A DNA stretch of 64,000 nucleotides. Source: Nocardia veterana NBRC 100344 (lineage in GTDB: Bacteria > Actinomycetota > Actinomycetes > Mycobacteriales > Mycobacteriaceae). The notes beneath the pieces were generated by a model. The model made no database searches, was not told where the DNA came from, and saw nothing but the letters and a program-made list of their open reading frames with translations. The stretch lies in the NCBI RefSeq assembly GCF_000308855.1, contig NZ_BAGM01000073.1, positions 104,622 through 168,621 on the forward strand, given 5' to 3'. Positions 17,601-27,530 of this stretch are shown in pieces (position 1 is the first letter of the stretch; each line of letters opens with the position of its first letter). The translations under genes were made by a program, and so were the position numbers.

Positions 17601-18623
17601 GTCGCGAGCCATGGCGACGACGGCGTCGATCCGTTCGACCGTCGGCGTTCCGGCGGCCGCCTTGTTGCCCGGGGTATCGGCCGCGCGGCGCATTACACCC
17701 TCGGCGATGATGGCCAGCTTCCACAGACCCAGCACATGCCAGAACGTCAGCGCGTCGCGGTCGCGGCCGGTCGCGTCGAGATAGGCGGCCGCCATATCGG
17801 CCCGGTTCGGGAAGCCGGGTAACGCCGAGGCCGGGAAATCTCCTCCGATGTCCTCGCCGGGCTCGACCCAGTAGGCGAGCAGACTTCCCATGTCCGCCAA
17901 CGGATCTCCCAGCGTGGACAGTTCCCAGTCCAGGGCGGCCACCACCGCGCCGGTTTGCCGGTCGGTGATCACGTTGCGCAGATGGAAGTCGCCGTGCACC
18001 AGGGTCGTCTCGTGCTGCGGCGGAATCGCTGCGGCGAGGCGGCGGGTGAGGTCGTCGAGTTCCGGCAGCTCCCGGGTTCTGGATTGTTCCCACTGCCGCG
18101 ACCATCGCTTCAGCTGTCGCTGCGCATAGGGCTTGTGGCTGGCCAGATCCGCCAGGCCCACCGCGTCGAGGTCGACGGCGTGAATGCGGGCGAGGGTGGC
18201 GGTGAGCGATTCGGCGATGGCGTAGCGGCGCTGCGGGGTGAGGGAGTGCGCGACTTGCATGGTGTCGACGACCTCGCCGTCGACGAATTCCATCAGCACG
18301 ACCGGCGCATCGCAGACCTCGGATTCGGTGGCGACCGACGGGATTCGGGGGACCGGCACATCGGTTCCGGCCAGCGCCGACATGATGCGCGCCTCCCGCA
18401 CGACATCGTGAGCCGAGGCCAGCAACCGGCCCAGCGGCGGCCGGCGCAGCACCCAGCGATGTCCGGCGTCGTCACGCACCAGATAGGTGAGATTGGACTG
18501 TCCCAACCCGATCCGGCTGAAAACCAGATCGCCGCTGCGCTCCAGCCCGAGTCCGTCGATCCAGCGAGCCGCCGCGTCGGTGTCGATGCCGGTCACCACC
18601 ACGTCGCCGACGGGCCCGGTCAC
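17577..18623 (-). CDS. APH-fold acyl-CoA-linked phosphotransferase
   Basis: 348-residue protein of the aminoglycoside-phosphotransferase fold. LVHGDFHLRN (catalytic Asp212) and the metal-binding LDWELSTLGD (232-240) are intact. Members found beside acyl-CoA dehydrogenases (LvaA of Pseudomonas, the N-terminal half of ACAD10/11) phosphorylate 4-hydroxyacyl-CoA rather than antibiotics. Here the gene is coupled (GTGA overlap) to an SDR and follows an acyl-CoA dehydrogenase, supporting the catabolic role. Antibiotic resistance is unlikely. Confidence 0.83.
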   Translation of the reverse strand: MTGPVGDVVVTGIDTDAAARWIDGLGLERSGDLVFSRIGLGQSNLTYLVRDDAGHRWVLRRPPLGRLLASAHDVVREARIMSALAGTDVPVPRIPSVATESEVCDAPVVLMEFVDGEVVDTMQVAHSLTPQRRYAIAESLTATLARIHAVDLDAVGLADLASHKPYAQRQLKRWSRQWEQSRTRELPELDDLTRRLAAAIPPQHETTLVHGDFHLRNVITDRQTGAVVAALDWELSTLGDPLADMGSLLAYWVEPGEDIGGDFPASALPGFPNRADMAAAYLDATGRDRDALTFWHVLGLWKLAIIAEGVMRRAADTPGNKAAAGTPTVERIDAVVAMARDLAAAAGI

Positions 18624-19390
18624 CGGCCCGTCCGGAACGCCGCGGGGTGACCGAGCCGCTGCCCGCCGTCGATCACCATCACCTCACCGGTGATCCATCG
18701 CGCGGCATCGGAAGCCAGGAAGGCGACGGCCGCGGCGACATCCTCCGGTTCGCCGATCCGGTCCAGTGCGGTGGCGCCGGCCACCGCGCCCTCGTGTTCG
18801 CGCCACAGCGCCTCGGCCAATTTGGTGCGCACGACACCGGGCGCGACCGCGTTCACGCGCACGGTCGGCGACAACTCCAGCGCCATCTGTTTGGTCAGAT
18901 GGATCAGTGCGGCCTTGGACGCATTGTAGAGACCCAGATTCGCCTCGAATCCCATTCCGCCGATCGATGCGGTGTTGACGATCGCGCCGCCGTGCGCGCC
19001 CATCCAGGCCTCGGTCGCCAGGGCGGACCACAGGATCGGCGCCCACAGGTTCACGTCGAAGATCTTCGCGAAGCGCGCATGGTCCTGTTTGATCACGGGG
19101 CCGAAGGCGGGATTGGTGCCGGCGTTGTTGACCAGGATGTCGACGCTGCCGAACCGCTCGAGCGTGCGGTCGATACACGCGCGGGCGGCCTGCTCGTCGA
19201 CCGCATGGGCGGCGATACCCAGCGCATTGCCCTGCACCTGGGCCGCCGCCGCATCGGCCGAGCCCTGATCCCGCGAGGTCAGCACCACATTGGCTCCGGC
19301 CGCGGCCAGCGCCTGCGCGGTGGCGAGCCCGATGCCCCGCGAGGCGCCGGTCACGACGGCGGTGCGGCCGGTCAGATCGAAATGCGCCAT
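18620..19390 (-). CDS. Short-chain dehydrogenase/reductase
   Basis: 256-residue classical SDR. The cofactor motif TGASRGIG is near residue 15, NNAGTNP follows at about 90, and the YNASK active site is at about 160. The ATG at 19390 is one base past the acyl-CoA dehydrogenase stop, so the genes form one operon. By analogy with LvaD it could interconvert a keto and a hydroxy acyl-CoA; the direct substrate is unknown. Confidence 0.88.
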   Translation of the reverse strand: MAHFDLTGRTAVVTGASRGIGLATAQALAAAGANVVLTSRDQGSADAAAAQVQGNALGIAAHAVDEQAARACIDRTLERFGSVDILVNNAGTNPAFGPVIKQDHARFAKIFDVNLWAPILWSALATEAWMGAHGGAIVNTASIGGMGFEANLGLYNASKAALIHLTKQMALELSPTVRVNAVAPGVVRTKLAEALWREHEGAVAGATALDRIGEPEDVAAAVAFLASDAARWITGEVMVIDGGQRLGHPAAFRTGR

Positions 19391-19391
19391 A

Positions 19392-20615
<1,224 letters not shown>

Positions 20616-20649
20616 CTGCGATCTCCTGATCGTCGGTGAAATCTGGGGG

Positions 20650-21468
20650 TCAGTTCTGGTCGAACAGGCTGCGCTGGTACCGCCGCATGCCGGCCAGCCA
20701 GCGGTCGTAGTCGGAGCCCTTGCGCCGGTACATGTCGAGCACGTTCGGATGCGGCAGGATCAAGAACCGCTCGGCCTCGATGGCGTCGAGGACGATGTCG
20801 GCGACCTCGGCCGGTTCGAGTACCTCCCCGGCATCGGTCACCGCGCGGGTGGATGCTTCGCCCAGCCGGTCGCCGGAGTCGCGCCCGGCGTACAGCAGCG
20901 GGGTGTCGACGCCCATCGGGCACAGGCAGCTGACGCGAATTCCGCGGTCCCCGTAGGTGACCGACAGCCATTCGGCGAAGCCGACCGCGGCATGCTTGGT
21001 GACCGAATAGGTGGCCGATCCGATCTGGGTGAGCAGACCTGCCGCCGAGGCGGTACTCACGAAATAGCCTTCGCCCCGCTCGAGCCACGTGGGGATCAAC
21101 TGCGTGGCGGCCCGGATATGGGCGCGCACATTGACGTCGAAGGAGCGGTCCCAGTCCGCCTCGGTCACGTCGAGGCCGACGGCGCCGGCGATTCCGGCAT
21201 TGGCGAAGTACAGGTCGACCGGGCCGAAGGTGTTCTCGGCCAACGAAATCAGGCCCGCGATCGCGTCGGGATCGCTGACGTCGGCGCCGGCGCTCACGCA
21301 GGCGCCGGGATGGTCGGCGGCCACCGCGTCCGCGACGGTCTTCGCGGCGGACTCGTCGATATCGGCGACCACGACCCGTGCGCCGGCGGCGGTGAGCCGG
21401 GCGGCGAGCGCCCCGCCGATCCCGCCGCCGCCTCCGGTCACGATGGCCACTTTCTCCGCAACCTGCAC
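20650..21468 (-). CDS. Short-chain dehydrogenase/reductase
   Basis: 272-residue SDR, first gene of the operon. [11 protein letters not shown] binds the cofactor, ADIDESAAK suggests NAD preference, NAG is at about 90, and the active site is YSVTK. A conserved C-terminus ([20 protein letters not shown]) is typical of SDRs next to FadE genes. The GTG start at 21468 has GGGG seven bases upstream. A 24-bp palindrome lies about 40 bases upstream. Confidence 0.87.
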   Translation of the reverse strand: MQVAEKVAIVTGGGGGIGGALAARLTAAGARVVVADIDESAAKTVADAVAADHPGACVSAGADVSDPDAIAGLISLAENTFGPVDLYFANAGIAGAVGLDVTEADWDRSFDVNVRAHIRAATQLIPTWLERGEGYFVSTASAAGLLTQIGSATYSVTKHAAVGFAEWLSVTYGDRGIRVSCLCPMGVDTPLLYAGRDSGDRLGEASTRAVTDAGEVLEPAEVADIVLDAIEAERFLILPHPNVLDMYRRKGSDYDRWLAGMRRYQRSLFDQN

Positions 21469-21508
21469 TGCGTACCCCTGTCTGCGTCCGAGCTGTCACC
21501 TCACCGTA

Positions 21509-21532
21509 ATTGAGGTTGACGTCAACTTCAAT
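21509..21532. promoter_or_regulatory. Palindromic operator of the catabolic operon
   Basis: Arms ATTGAGGTTGAC and GTCAACTTCAAT match at 11 of 12 positions, with the perfect core GTTGACGTCAAC. It lies between the SDR start (21468) and the end of the tetR gene (21609), a typical TetR-family site. That the adjacent TetR binds it is inference. Confidence 0.65.
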
Positions 21533-21608
21533 TCAGGGTGTGTGTTCGACGCCACCTCGCTGTTGTAGCAGTCCGAGGAGAGCCGCAGGGCGAAAACGGG
21601 GGAGGCGG

Positions 21609-22289
21609 TCAGGCCTTCGGCGGGATCCGCAAGGCGTTCACCCACAGCCGGGTCGCGGTGAAGGTCAGCGCGTCGATGTCGACGCCGTCGTCGTCACCGC
21701 CGACGAAATGCCCGAACGCCAGCCGGCTGACCATGCCCGAGAGCGCGCGCGACGCCAGCAGCGGGTCCAGCTCCGGATCGGCCAGCCCACGGCGTTGCAG
21801 CGACTCGATGCTGCGGGCATTCCGGTCGATGAAGGCCTCGGCGCGGCGCTGGCGCAGCACCCGGAACTCCGGGTCGATATTGGCGACCTGCTCGAGCAGG
21901 GCCATCAACTTGGCGTTGCGCTGATACGCCTCGAAGTAGGCGCGGTTGCTCGCGGCTACGACCGCGGCCGGATCGTCGGCTTCGGGAACATGCGGCATAC
22001 CAGGATGCAGCATGTCCTCCTGGGCGATCTCGAGTACGGCGGCGAAGATCTCCTCCTTACTGGAGAAGTAGGTGTAGAAGGTGCCCGAGGAGCAGTTCGC
22101 GGCCGTGGTGATGTCGACCAGCCGGGTGTCCAGGTAACCGTTGGTTTCGAAGACCCGGCGGGCGGCCGCGATCAGGGCCGCCCGCGTGCGCAGGCCGCGT
22201 TCGGTGGTCGGCAGTTCGCGCAGCAGCGAGGTCCGCGCCATCGACGGCGCGCCATCCGTACCGCCGCGGTGCTCCTCGGACTGTGCCAT
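21609..22289 (-). CDS. TetR-family regulator
   Basis: 226-residue repressor-type protein. The N-terminal helix-turn-helix (VDITTAANCSSGTFYTYFSSKEE) is at about residues 58-80, and the C-terminal ligand domain is of the TetR_C type common beside fadE/SDR operons. It lies upstream of, and in the same direction as, the operon with the 24-bp palindrome, its likely target. Only 15 bases separate it from the prenyltransferase gene upstream, so it may be co-transcribed with the terpene genes. The ligand may be an acyl-CoA (inference). Confidence 0.87.
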   Translation of the reverse strand: MAQSEEHRGGTDGAPSMARTSLLRELPTTERGLRTRAALIAAARRVFETNGYLDTRLVDITTAANCSSGTFYTYFSSKEEIFAAVLEIAQEDMLHPGMPHVPEADDPAAVVAASNRAYFEAYQRNAKLMALLEQVANIDPEFRVLRQRRAEAFIDRNARSIESLQRRGLADPELDPLLASRALSGMVSRLAFGHFVGGDDDGVDIDALTFTATRLWVNALRIPPKA

Positions 22290-22304
22290 GCAGAAAGTTA
22301 TAGC

Positions 22305-23507
22305 TCACCGATTGCGCTGGACGACCACATGCGCCAGCGTGAGCAGATCCTCGCAGCCCAGTTCGTCGGGCAAGCTGTCGAGGGCGGCGCGCAGGGCCCG
22401 GTCGGCGCGCTGCTGGGTCTGCTCTCGACCACCGGCGGCCGCGACCAGTTCGGCGGCGTATTCCGCATCGGCCTGCGAGAGCGGCCGCGGATCCCGGTAG
22501 CGGCGGGCGAGTTCGGACCCGGCGGGGGTCCCGGAGGTCAGGGCGCAGACGACGGGAAACGACCGTTTCTTGGCGCGCAGGTCGCTCAGGCCCGGCTTGC
22601 CGGTGACGGTGGGATCGCCCCAGATGCCGATCGCGTCGTCGACCAGTTGGAAGGCCAGGCCCAGATTGCGGCCGAAGGTGTTGAAGGCGGCCACCGTGCG
22701 CGAGTCGGCGCCCGCGCACAGGGCGCCCAACGCGCACGAACAACCCAGTAGGACAGCGGTTTTGCCCGCCGCCATGGCCAGATAATCTTCGACACTCACC
22801 GCGGGGCGGGTCTCGAAATCGCAGTCCTGATATTGACCGTGACACAGGGTCGCGGTGGTGCGGGCCAGCCGGATCACCGCCGCGGCGCCCACCGGCTCCG
22901 GCACCCCACCGTCGGAGAGGACGGCGAAAGCCAACGCCTGCAACGCATCTCCGAGCAGGGTCGCGTTGGTGACGCCCCAGACCCGCCATACCGTCGGGCG
23001 GCCGTGGCGCAGTGGGTCGGCATCCATCACGTCGTCGTGCACCAGTGTGAAGTTGTGCAGCAGTTCGACCGCGGCGCCGGCGTGGACCGCGTCGGCGGGC
23101 GGTGCGCCGCAGGCGGCGGCCGCGGCCAAGGTCAGGGCCGGGCGCAATCCCTTTCCGTGAGCGCCGGCGCGCAGGTTGCCCTCGGTATCGCACCAACCGA
23201 AGTGGTAGCCCGCCATCCGGTCCAGCGGATGGCCCAGGGTCGCGACGGCCGCCCGCAGTACCGGGGTGATGGCCGTCCGCGCATCCGCGAGCAGGGCAGC
23301 TGCGGAGCGGCTGCCGGGTGACGCCTCCCCGGCCGGGCGACTGCGGCGAGCGGCATCGCGGGGGAGCCCGCAATCCTTGCGTTCGACGGCCGGAAGATAT
23401 TGGGGCCGTTGATAAGTAGTGGGTTTCGAAGATCGCATTGCCGGCCCCGCTCGCTCGGACACCGCCGCCGCGGCCGCTCCGCGTCGCGGTCGACGGTGCG
23501 TGAACAT
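22305..23507 (-). CDS. Polyprenyl diphosphate synthase
   Basis: 400-residue trans-isoprenyl diphosphate synthase that condenses IPP with allylic diphosphates. The first aspartate motif is DDVMD (158-162). The second is DDAIG (290-294) rather than DDxxD. The core begins near residue 70, preceded by a basic, disordered-looking extension. The segment MAGYHFGWCDTEG before GKGLRPAL resembles prenyltransferases that are cargo of family 2 encapsulins; no shell gene is in view. Product length (C15 or C20) is unknown. ATG 23438 is an alternative start. It follows the terpene cyclase by 74 bases. Confidence 0.87.
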   Translation of the reverse strand: MFTHRRPRRGAAAAAVSERAGPAMRSSKPTTYQRPQYLPAVERKDCGLPRDAARRSRPAGEASPGSRSAAALLADARTAITPVLRAAVATLGHPLDRMAGYHFGWCDTEGNLRAGAHGKGLRPALTLAAAAACGAPPADAVHAGAAVELLHNFTLVHDDVMDADPLRHGRPTVWRVWGVTNATLLGDALQALAFAVLSDGGVPEPVGAAAVIRLARTTATLCHGQYQDCDFETRPAVSVEDYLAMAAGKTAVLLGCSCALGALCAGADSRTVAAFNTFGRNLGLAFQLVDDAIGIWGDPTVTGKPGLSDLRAKKRSFPVVCALTSGTPAGSELARRYRDPRPLSQADAEYAAELVAAAGGREQTQQRADRALRAALDSLPDELGCEDLLTLAHVVVQRNR

Positions 23508-23581
23508 TCATCGTCGCATCGGAACCCGCGCCCGGGGATGTCCGCCGGATTGCGTTTGCGCAACGGCCGCGGGTTCGGACC

Positions 23582-24559
23582 TCAGGTCAGCGGCGCACCG
23601 TGTTCGAGCGCCTCGCGCGGCGCACTGGTGTACCGCGCGGCCTGATAGTGATAGTCGAAATTGGCTCGGACGTATCGAGTGTAATTGGTTGCGGTGGTGA
23701 GGATATCGCTGCGCTCGCGTCCGGACAGGCCGGCGGCGTCGAGTTCGGCCGGAAGCTGGTCGATCGCCGTCAGCATCCGACGCACGCACCGGGTGAGCAT
23801 GTCGTCGACCAGTTCGATCGCCTGCGCCCGGGTGCGACCCTGCCGCTCGGCGAGGAGCACCGAGTTGTACAGATAGTCGGAGGCTTCGTCGGAGTCGACG
23901 GACAGGATGTCGTTGAACAGACCCATATGCTCGACCGCCGCTTCCCGTAGTCGGCGCAGGGCCGGCAGTCCCCGTGCGGCCGAACCCGGATCGACTCCCT
24001 CGGCGATCTCGCTGATATCGAGAAATACATACAGCGCCACCGAATCTCGCCGGTGGGCGCGGTAGTCGTCCAGATCGGGGTAGTGGCCGGTGAGCCGGCC
24101 GATGCTCTCGGTGTAGTAGGTCCACAACCACGCCGAGATCTCGGTCCGCACCGCGTGCCGCCACTGGCTCGACCGCCCGGCGCACAGGTCGGTCCACAGA
24201 TCGGCGAAGGCTACGGCGAGGACACCCGCCGGTGCGGCCTCGGGCTCGAACACCTCCTCCAGTGCGGTGATGGTGGCCAATGTGCGCGCCGGATCGGGTC
24301 TTTCGATATCGAACTGATCGTCGACGATGAAGGCCCACGCGGTGAATCGGCTCAGCAACCCCAGCGCGTTCACATCGGCATACGGACACCACAGCGCGTA
24401 CATCCGAGCCGGCCGTGTGCGGTGCACCCGCCGCCGGGTCGGCCCCGAGGGAACGAGGTCGTAACGCTCGAGCCAGGCCCACATGGCCTGCTCGGCCGCC
24501 GATTCGGCGGGATTGACCCCCTCCGAATCGAACGGCATGTAGAACTCAGTGTCATCCAT
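23582..24559 (-). CDS. Class I terpene cyclase
   Basis: 325-residue terpene synthase. The metal-binding DDQFD (80-84) and the NSE-type motif NDILSVDSDE (from residue 216) are present, though aspartate takes the usual last glutamate position (Asp followed by Glu). Near the end, NYTRYVRANFDYHYQ corresponds to the RY region. It ionises a prenyl diphosphate, probably made by the adjacent synthase, to a cyclic sesqui- or diterpene; the product is not predictable. ATG 24559 has AGGCGG six bases upstream and is preferred to TTG 24580. No P450 or methyltransferase accompanies it. Confidence 0.87.
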   Translation of the reverse strand: MDDTEFYMPFDSEGVNPAESAAEQAMWAWLERYDLVPSGPTRRRVHRTRPARMYALWCPYADVNALGLLSRFTAWAFIVDDQFDIERPDPARTLATITALEEVFEPEAAPAGVLAVAFADLWTDLCAGRSSQWRHAVRTEISAWLWTYYTESIGRLTGHYPDLDDYRAHRRDSVALYVFLDISEIAEGVDPGSAARGLPALRRLREAAVEHMGLFNDILSVDSDEASDYLYNSVLLAERQGRTRAQAIELVDDMLTRCVRRMLTAIDQLPAELDAAGLSGRERSDILTTATNYTRYVRANFDYHYQAARYTSAPREALEHGAPLT

Positions 24560-25026
24560 TCGAAACCGCCTATCTCCCAAGCAGTTTAGCGTGAAGGCGG
24601 CATTCCGGGCATTCGCTTTGCGATTACCGGGCAGTCCGGGACACCGCTCGGTGTCCTGTCGGCAACCGGCCCGACGGCGTTACTCCAGGCGTCGCCGGAC
24701 CACCGCGCCGGTCGACGAATTGCCGTGCGGCGAAGCGTCTCACGACGTCGGAGCGGTGCCCGCCGGCCGTCTGCTCGTCGCCGGCACCCCGGAAAGCCGG
24801 TCACGAAGGCGGTCGACGAGCGATGCCCACCCGGAAGCGCCGAAGCAGGTGTACAATGCGGACCCGAGGCCCGCCTCTGCCCCGAGCGGTGCGGCGCAAC
24901 TCGACGGCGAGCATCGGAGGGGTCGGCCCACCGCCCACGATGATCACGCGGGTCGGCATTGCCACGTTACCGCCTCAGGTGTAGTACTCTGCTCGAAGTG
25001 ATCTGAACCGTAGTACTACAGATGGA
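24560..25026. promoter_or_regulatory. Intergenic region with GTAGTACTAC operator
   Basis: 467 bases between divergent genes. Near the tetR start there is a perfect 10-bp palindrome GTAGTACTAC at 25010-25019 and a related GTAGTACT at 24981-24988, 29 bases apart, plausible autoregulatory sites. The remainder serves as promoter space for the terpene genes; nothing else was recognised. Confidence 0.5.
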
Positions 25027-25614
25027 GTGGCTCAAGTGGTGCGGACGAATCCGGAACGCCGGCAAGCCCTGCTGGATGCCTCGATCGAGGTCCTGGCCAG
25101 AGACGGCGCCCGAGGACTGACCTTCCGGGCAGTCGATCAGGAGGCGGGTGTGCCCGCCGGCACGGCCTCCAACTATTTCCCCAATCGGGACGCCCTGCTG
25201 GTGCAGGTCGGGAACCGCTATTACGAGCGACTGATCCCCAGCGAGGAGGCCATGGCCAAGTCACGGGGACCGCAAACCCGCGAGAGCATGACCGAGCTCA
25301 TGACCGAGGTGGTCGACCGCGTCTTCCACTTCCGCACCGGCTATCTCGCGCTCCTCGAACTACGACTGGAAGCCACCCGCCGCCCGGAACTCCAGGCGCT
25401 GCTCACCGAGCGGGTGCGCGCGGACCTGGATTTCAATATCGCCAACTATCGCGAATCGCAGCTACCCGGCGACGCCGACGCCGTCGTCCTGCTCTACCTC
25501 GCCCTGAACTGGCTCATCCTCGAACGCCTCACGCTCCCAGGCATTTTCGACGAACAACGCGCCGCCGAGCTGGTGCGCACGATCGTCGAGCGAGCGATAC
25601 CCGCGACCGACTGA
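25027..25614 (+). CDS. TetR-family regulator
   Basis: 195-residue TetR protein. The DNA-binding part reads TFRAVDQEAGVPAGTASNYF, followed by an all-helical ligand domain. The start GTG 25027 is seven bases past a perfect palindrome, suggesting autoregulation and a near-leaderless message. No obvious target gene is adjacent; the terpene cyclase lies divergently 467 bases away. Confidence 0.82.
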   Translation: MAQVVRTNPERRQALLDASIEVLARDGARGLTFRAVDQEAGVPAGTASNYFPNRDALLVQVGNRYYERLIPSEEAMAKSRGPQTRESMTELMTEVVDRVFHFRTGYLALLELRLEATRRPELQALLTERVRADLDFNIANYRESQLPGDADAVVLLYLALNWLILERLTLPGIFDEQRAAELVRTIVERAIPATD

Positions 25615-25858
25615 GGCGACGGTCCAGGGGAGCTCATCCGCAGAGTTGGAAGCCTCGGCGCGACCTCCCCACCATCCAGCGTCACGTGATCGACCAAGTC
25701 TCAGCGACACCGGGCCGGCCCCCACCGGCGTACGTATGGACCTGGAGAGCCTTCTGGCGCAAGCCGGCTCCCTCGTTTCGGGTTCGACGAATGTGTCGTA
25801 GCGGTGCCATAGCATTCGCCGAGCCAAGCCGACAGAGTACGACGAACGAGACGGAACG

Positions 25859-26278
25859 ATGCCAGAACATGAGCAAGACCGAGACCGACCCGATGTGGAC
25901 CGGAGAATGAGCGAGGACCAGCCCGCCACTTCGGCCGATCTCACACGAGTGCTGTCTTGTTTCGGGCCCACGTGCGGGGACTTCATCGACTGGGGTGCAG
26001 CCGAGCAGGTCTACGGGACCTCTTTCCCCGCCGATTACCGGGCCTTCATCGCGGCCTTCGGCGGCGGCGGGATCGAAGATGTAGTCGGTGTCCTCACCCC
26101 CGCTGTCTCGCCGGCCGAGTCTCAGCTCTCGAAAGTCTCGAGGCTGTCGGGGAGCGCGCTCGGCGACGATGTGGTGAACCGGTTGGCCCTCGCCGACCGC
26201 GGCCGATATCGGTTGGAGGACCTGCTCATCTGGGGTGGAACAGCTGCATACGACGCGGGCCGCGACCCCTGGGAGTAG
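25859..26278 (+). CDS. SMI1/KNR4-family protein, short C-terminus
   Basis: 139-residue protein with the SMI1/KNR4 signature IDWGAAEQVYGTSFPADYRA followed by FGGGGIEDVVGVLTP. These domains often act as immunity proteins to contact-dependent toxins. The domain normally continues past the dPdpWpvvv strand, but here it stops at GRDPWE. A different frame immediately after reads VVIRAASS, so a small frameshift may have removed the end. ATG 25907 is another possible start. No toxin gene is adjacent. Confidence 0.6.
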   Translation: MPEHEQDRDRPDVDRRMSEDQPATSADLTRVLSCFGPTCGDFIDWGAAEQVYGTSFPADYRAFIAAFGGGGIEDVVGVLTPAVSPAESQLSKVSRLSGSALGDDVVNRLALADRGRYRLEDLLIWGGTAAYDAGRDPWE

Positions 26279-26396
26279 TGATCCGAGCGGCCTCCTCGCT
26301 CGCGGTCGCAGAACCTCCGGCCGCGAGCGCCGATCGCACGTCGGCAGGGTGCAGAGGAGAAGCGCCCGAGGCGCCGCGATGCGTCCCTGCCCCCGT

Positions 26397-27530
26397 CTAG
26401 GCGGCCCGGGCCTTCTGCAGACCCCACTGCGCAGCCAGCAGTTCGTGCGAGCGCAACCGGTCCTCGTGGCGGTGCGTGACGCTGGTGACGACCAATTCGT
26501 CCGCGCCGGTCAGTTGTTGCAGGGCGGACAACCGTTCGGCCACCGTGGCCGGGGAACCCACGAACTGGGTGGTGACCCGGTCGTGCACCAGCCGCTGCTG
26601 GGTTTCCGTCAGCGGGGGCGCGGTGTCGGGATCCAGATATTCGGCCGCGCCGGCGCCGCTGCGGATGCTGTAGACCCAGTGGCCGTAGGTGGAGGCCAGG
26701 TGAGCGGCGGTTGCGTCGTCGGCGGCGACCACCACATCGGCCGACACCACCAGATACGGCCGTGGATACCGAGCCGAGGGCCGGAACGCGGCGCGGTAGG
26801 CCTCGACGGTCTCCACGATGGTGCCGGGGGAGACGTGATAGTTGGCGGCGAACGGCAGGCCCAGCCGCCCGGCGAGCTGGGCGCTCTCACCGCCCGAACT
26901 ACCGAAAAGCCACAGCTGCACATCGGCGCCCTCACCCGGAACCGCATGCAGCGCAATACCTTCCGAGCTGCGATAGGTGCCGGCCAGCAGATCACGGATC
27001 TCACCCACCTGCCGGGCGTAGTCCAGGGGCTGGGTACCCGGCAGTTGCAGCGCCTCGAAACTCGCCGCCAGCCGCGCGGTGTCGAGCAGACGCCCCGGAG
27101 TGAACGGCGGGGGAATGACCACCCCGTCGCGCACGCGGGTCGGCCGATCCGGCGCCGGCACCGGACGCACTCCGGCCGACCGCACCTCGGCGACGCGATG
27201 TGCCGATCGCCCCAGCCCGAGATCGAGCCGGCCCGGGTAGAGCGCGTCGATGGTGCCGAACGCCTCGACCACGGCCGCCGAGGTGTGGTGACCGACCTGC
27301 ACGGCCGCCGAACCCACCCGGATGGTGTCGGTGGCGGCGGCGATCAGCGCGATCAGGGTCGTCGGCGCGGACGAGGCCACGGCGACGAAATGGTGTTCGG
27401 CCACCCAGAATCGGCGATATCCCCACGCTTCCGCGTGCCGGGCCAGATCGACCGTGTTGCGCAACGCCTGCTGCGCGGTGGAACCGGTGCTGATCGGTGA
27501 CAGGTCCAGAACGGACAACGGCACGGTCAT
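26397..27530 (-). CDS. LLM-class flavin-dependent oxidoreductase
   Basis: 377-residue luciferase-like monooxygenase (MsnO8 type: LSVLDLSPISTGSTAQQALR, then RFWVAEHH). It uses reduced FMN supplied by a separate reductase. Last gene of operon 1; its ATG overlaps the DUF1684 stop as ATGA. In this context (three more LLM proteins, a GNAT, an ABC importer) it probably oxidises an organosulfur compound. The substrate cannot be told from sequence. No flavin reductase gene is in the window. Confidence 0.85.
   Translation of the reverse strand: MTVPLSVLDLSPISTGSTAQQALRNTVDLARHAEAWGYRRFWVAEHHFVAVASSAPTTLIALIAAATDTIRVGSAAVQVGHHTSAAVVEAFGTIDALYPGRLDLGLGRSAHRVAEVRSAGVRPVPAPDRPTRVRDGVVIPPPFTPGRLLDTARLAASFEALQLPGTQPLDYARQVGEIRDLLAGTYRSSEGIALHAVPGEGADVQLWLFGSSGGESAQLAGRLGLPFAANYHVSPGTIVETVEAYRAAFRPSARYPRPYLVVSADVVVAADDATAAHLASTYGHWVYSIRSGAGAAEYLDPDTAPPLTETQQRLVHDRVTTQFVGSPATVAERLSALQQLTGADELVVTSVTHRHEDRLRSHELLAAQWGLQKARAA

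Noticed and set aside
17577..18623. Aminoglycoside resistance kinase
   Set aside because: The fold is APH, but its coupling to an SDR and an acyl-CoA dehydrogenase points to acyl-CoA metabolism.
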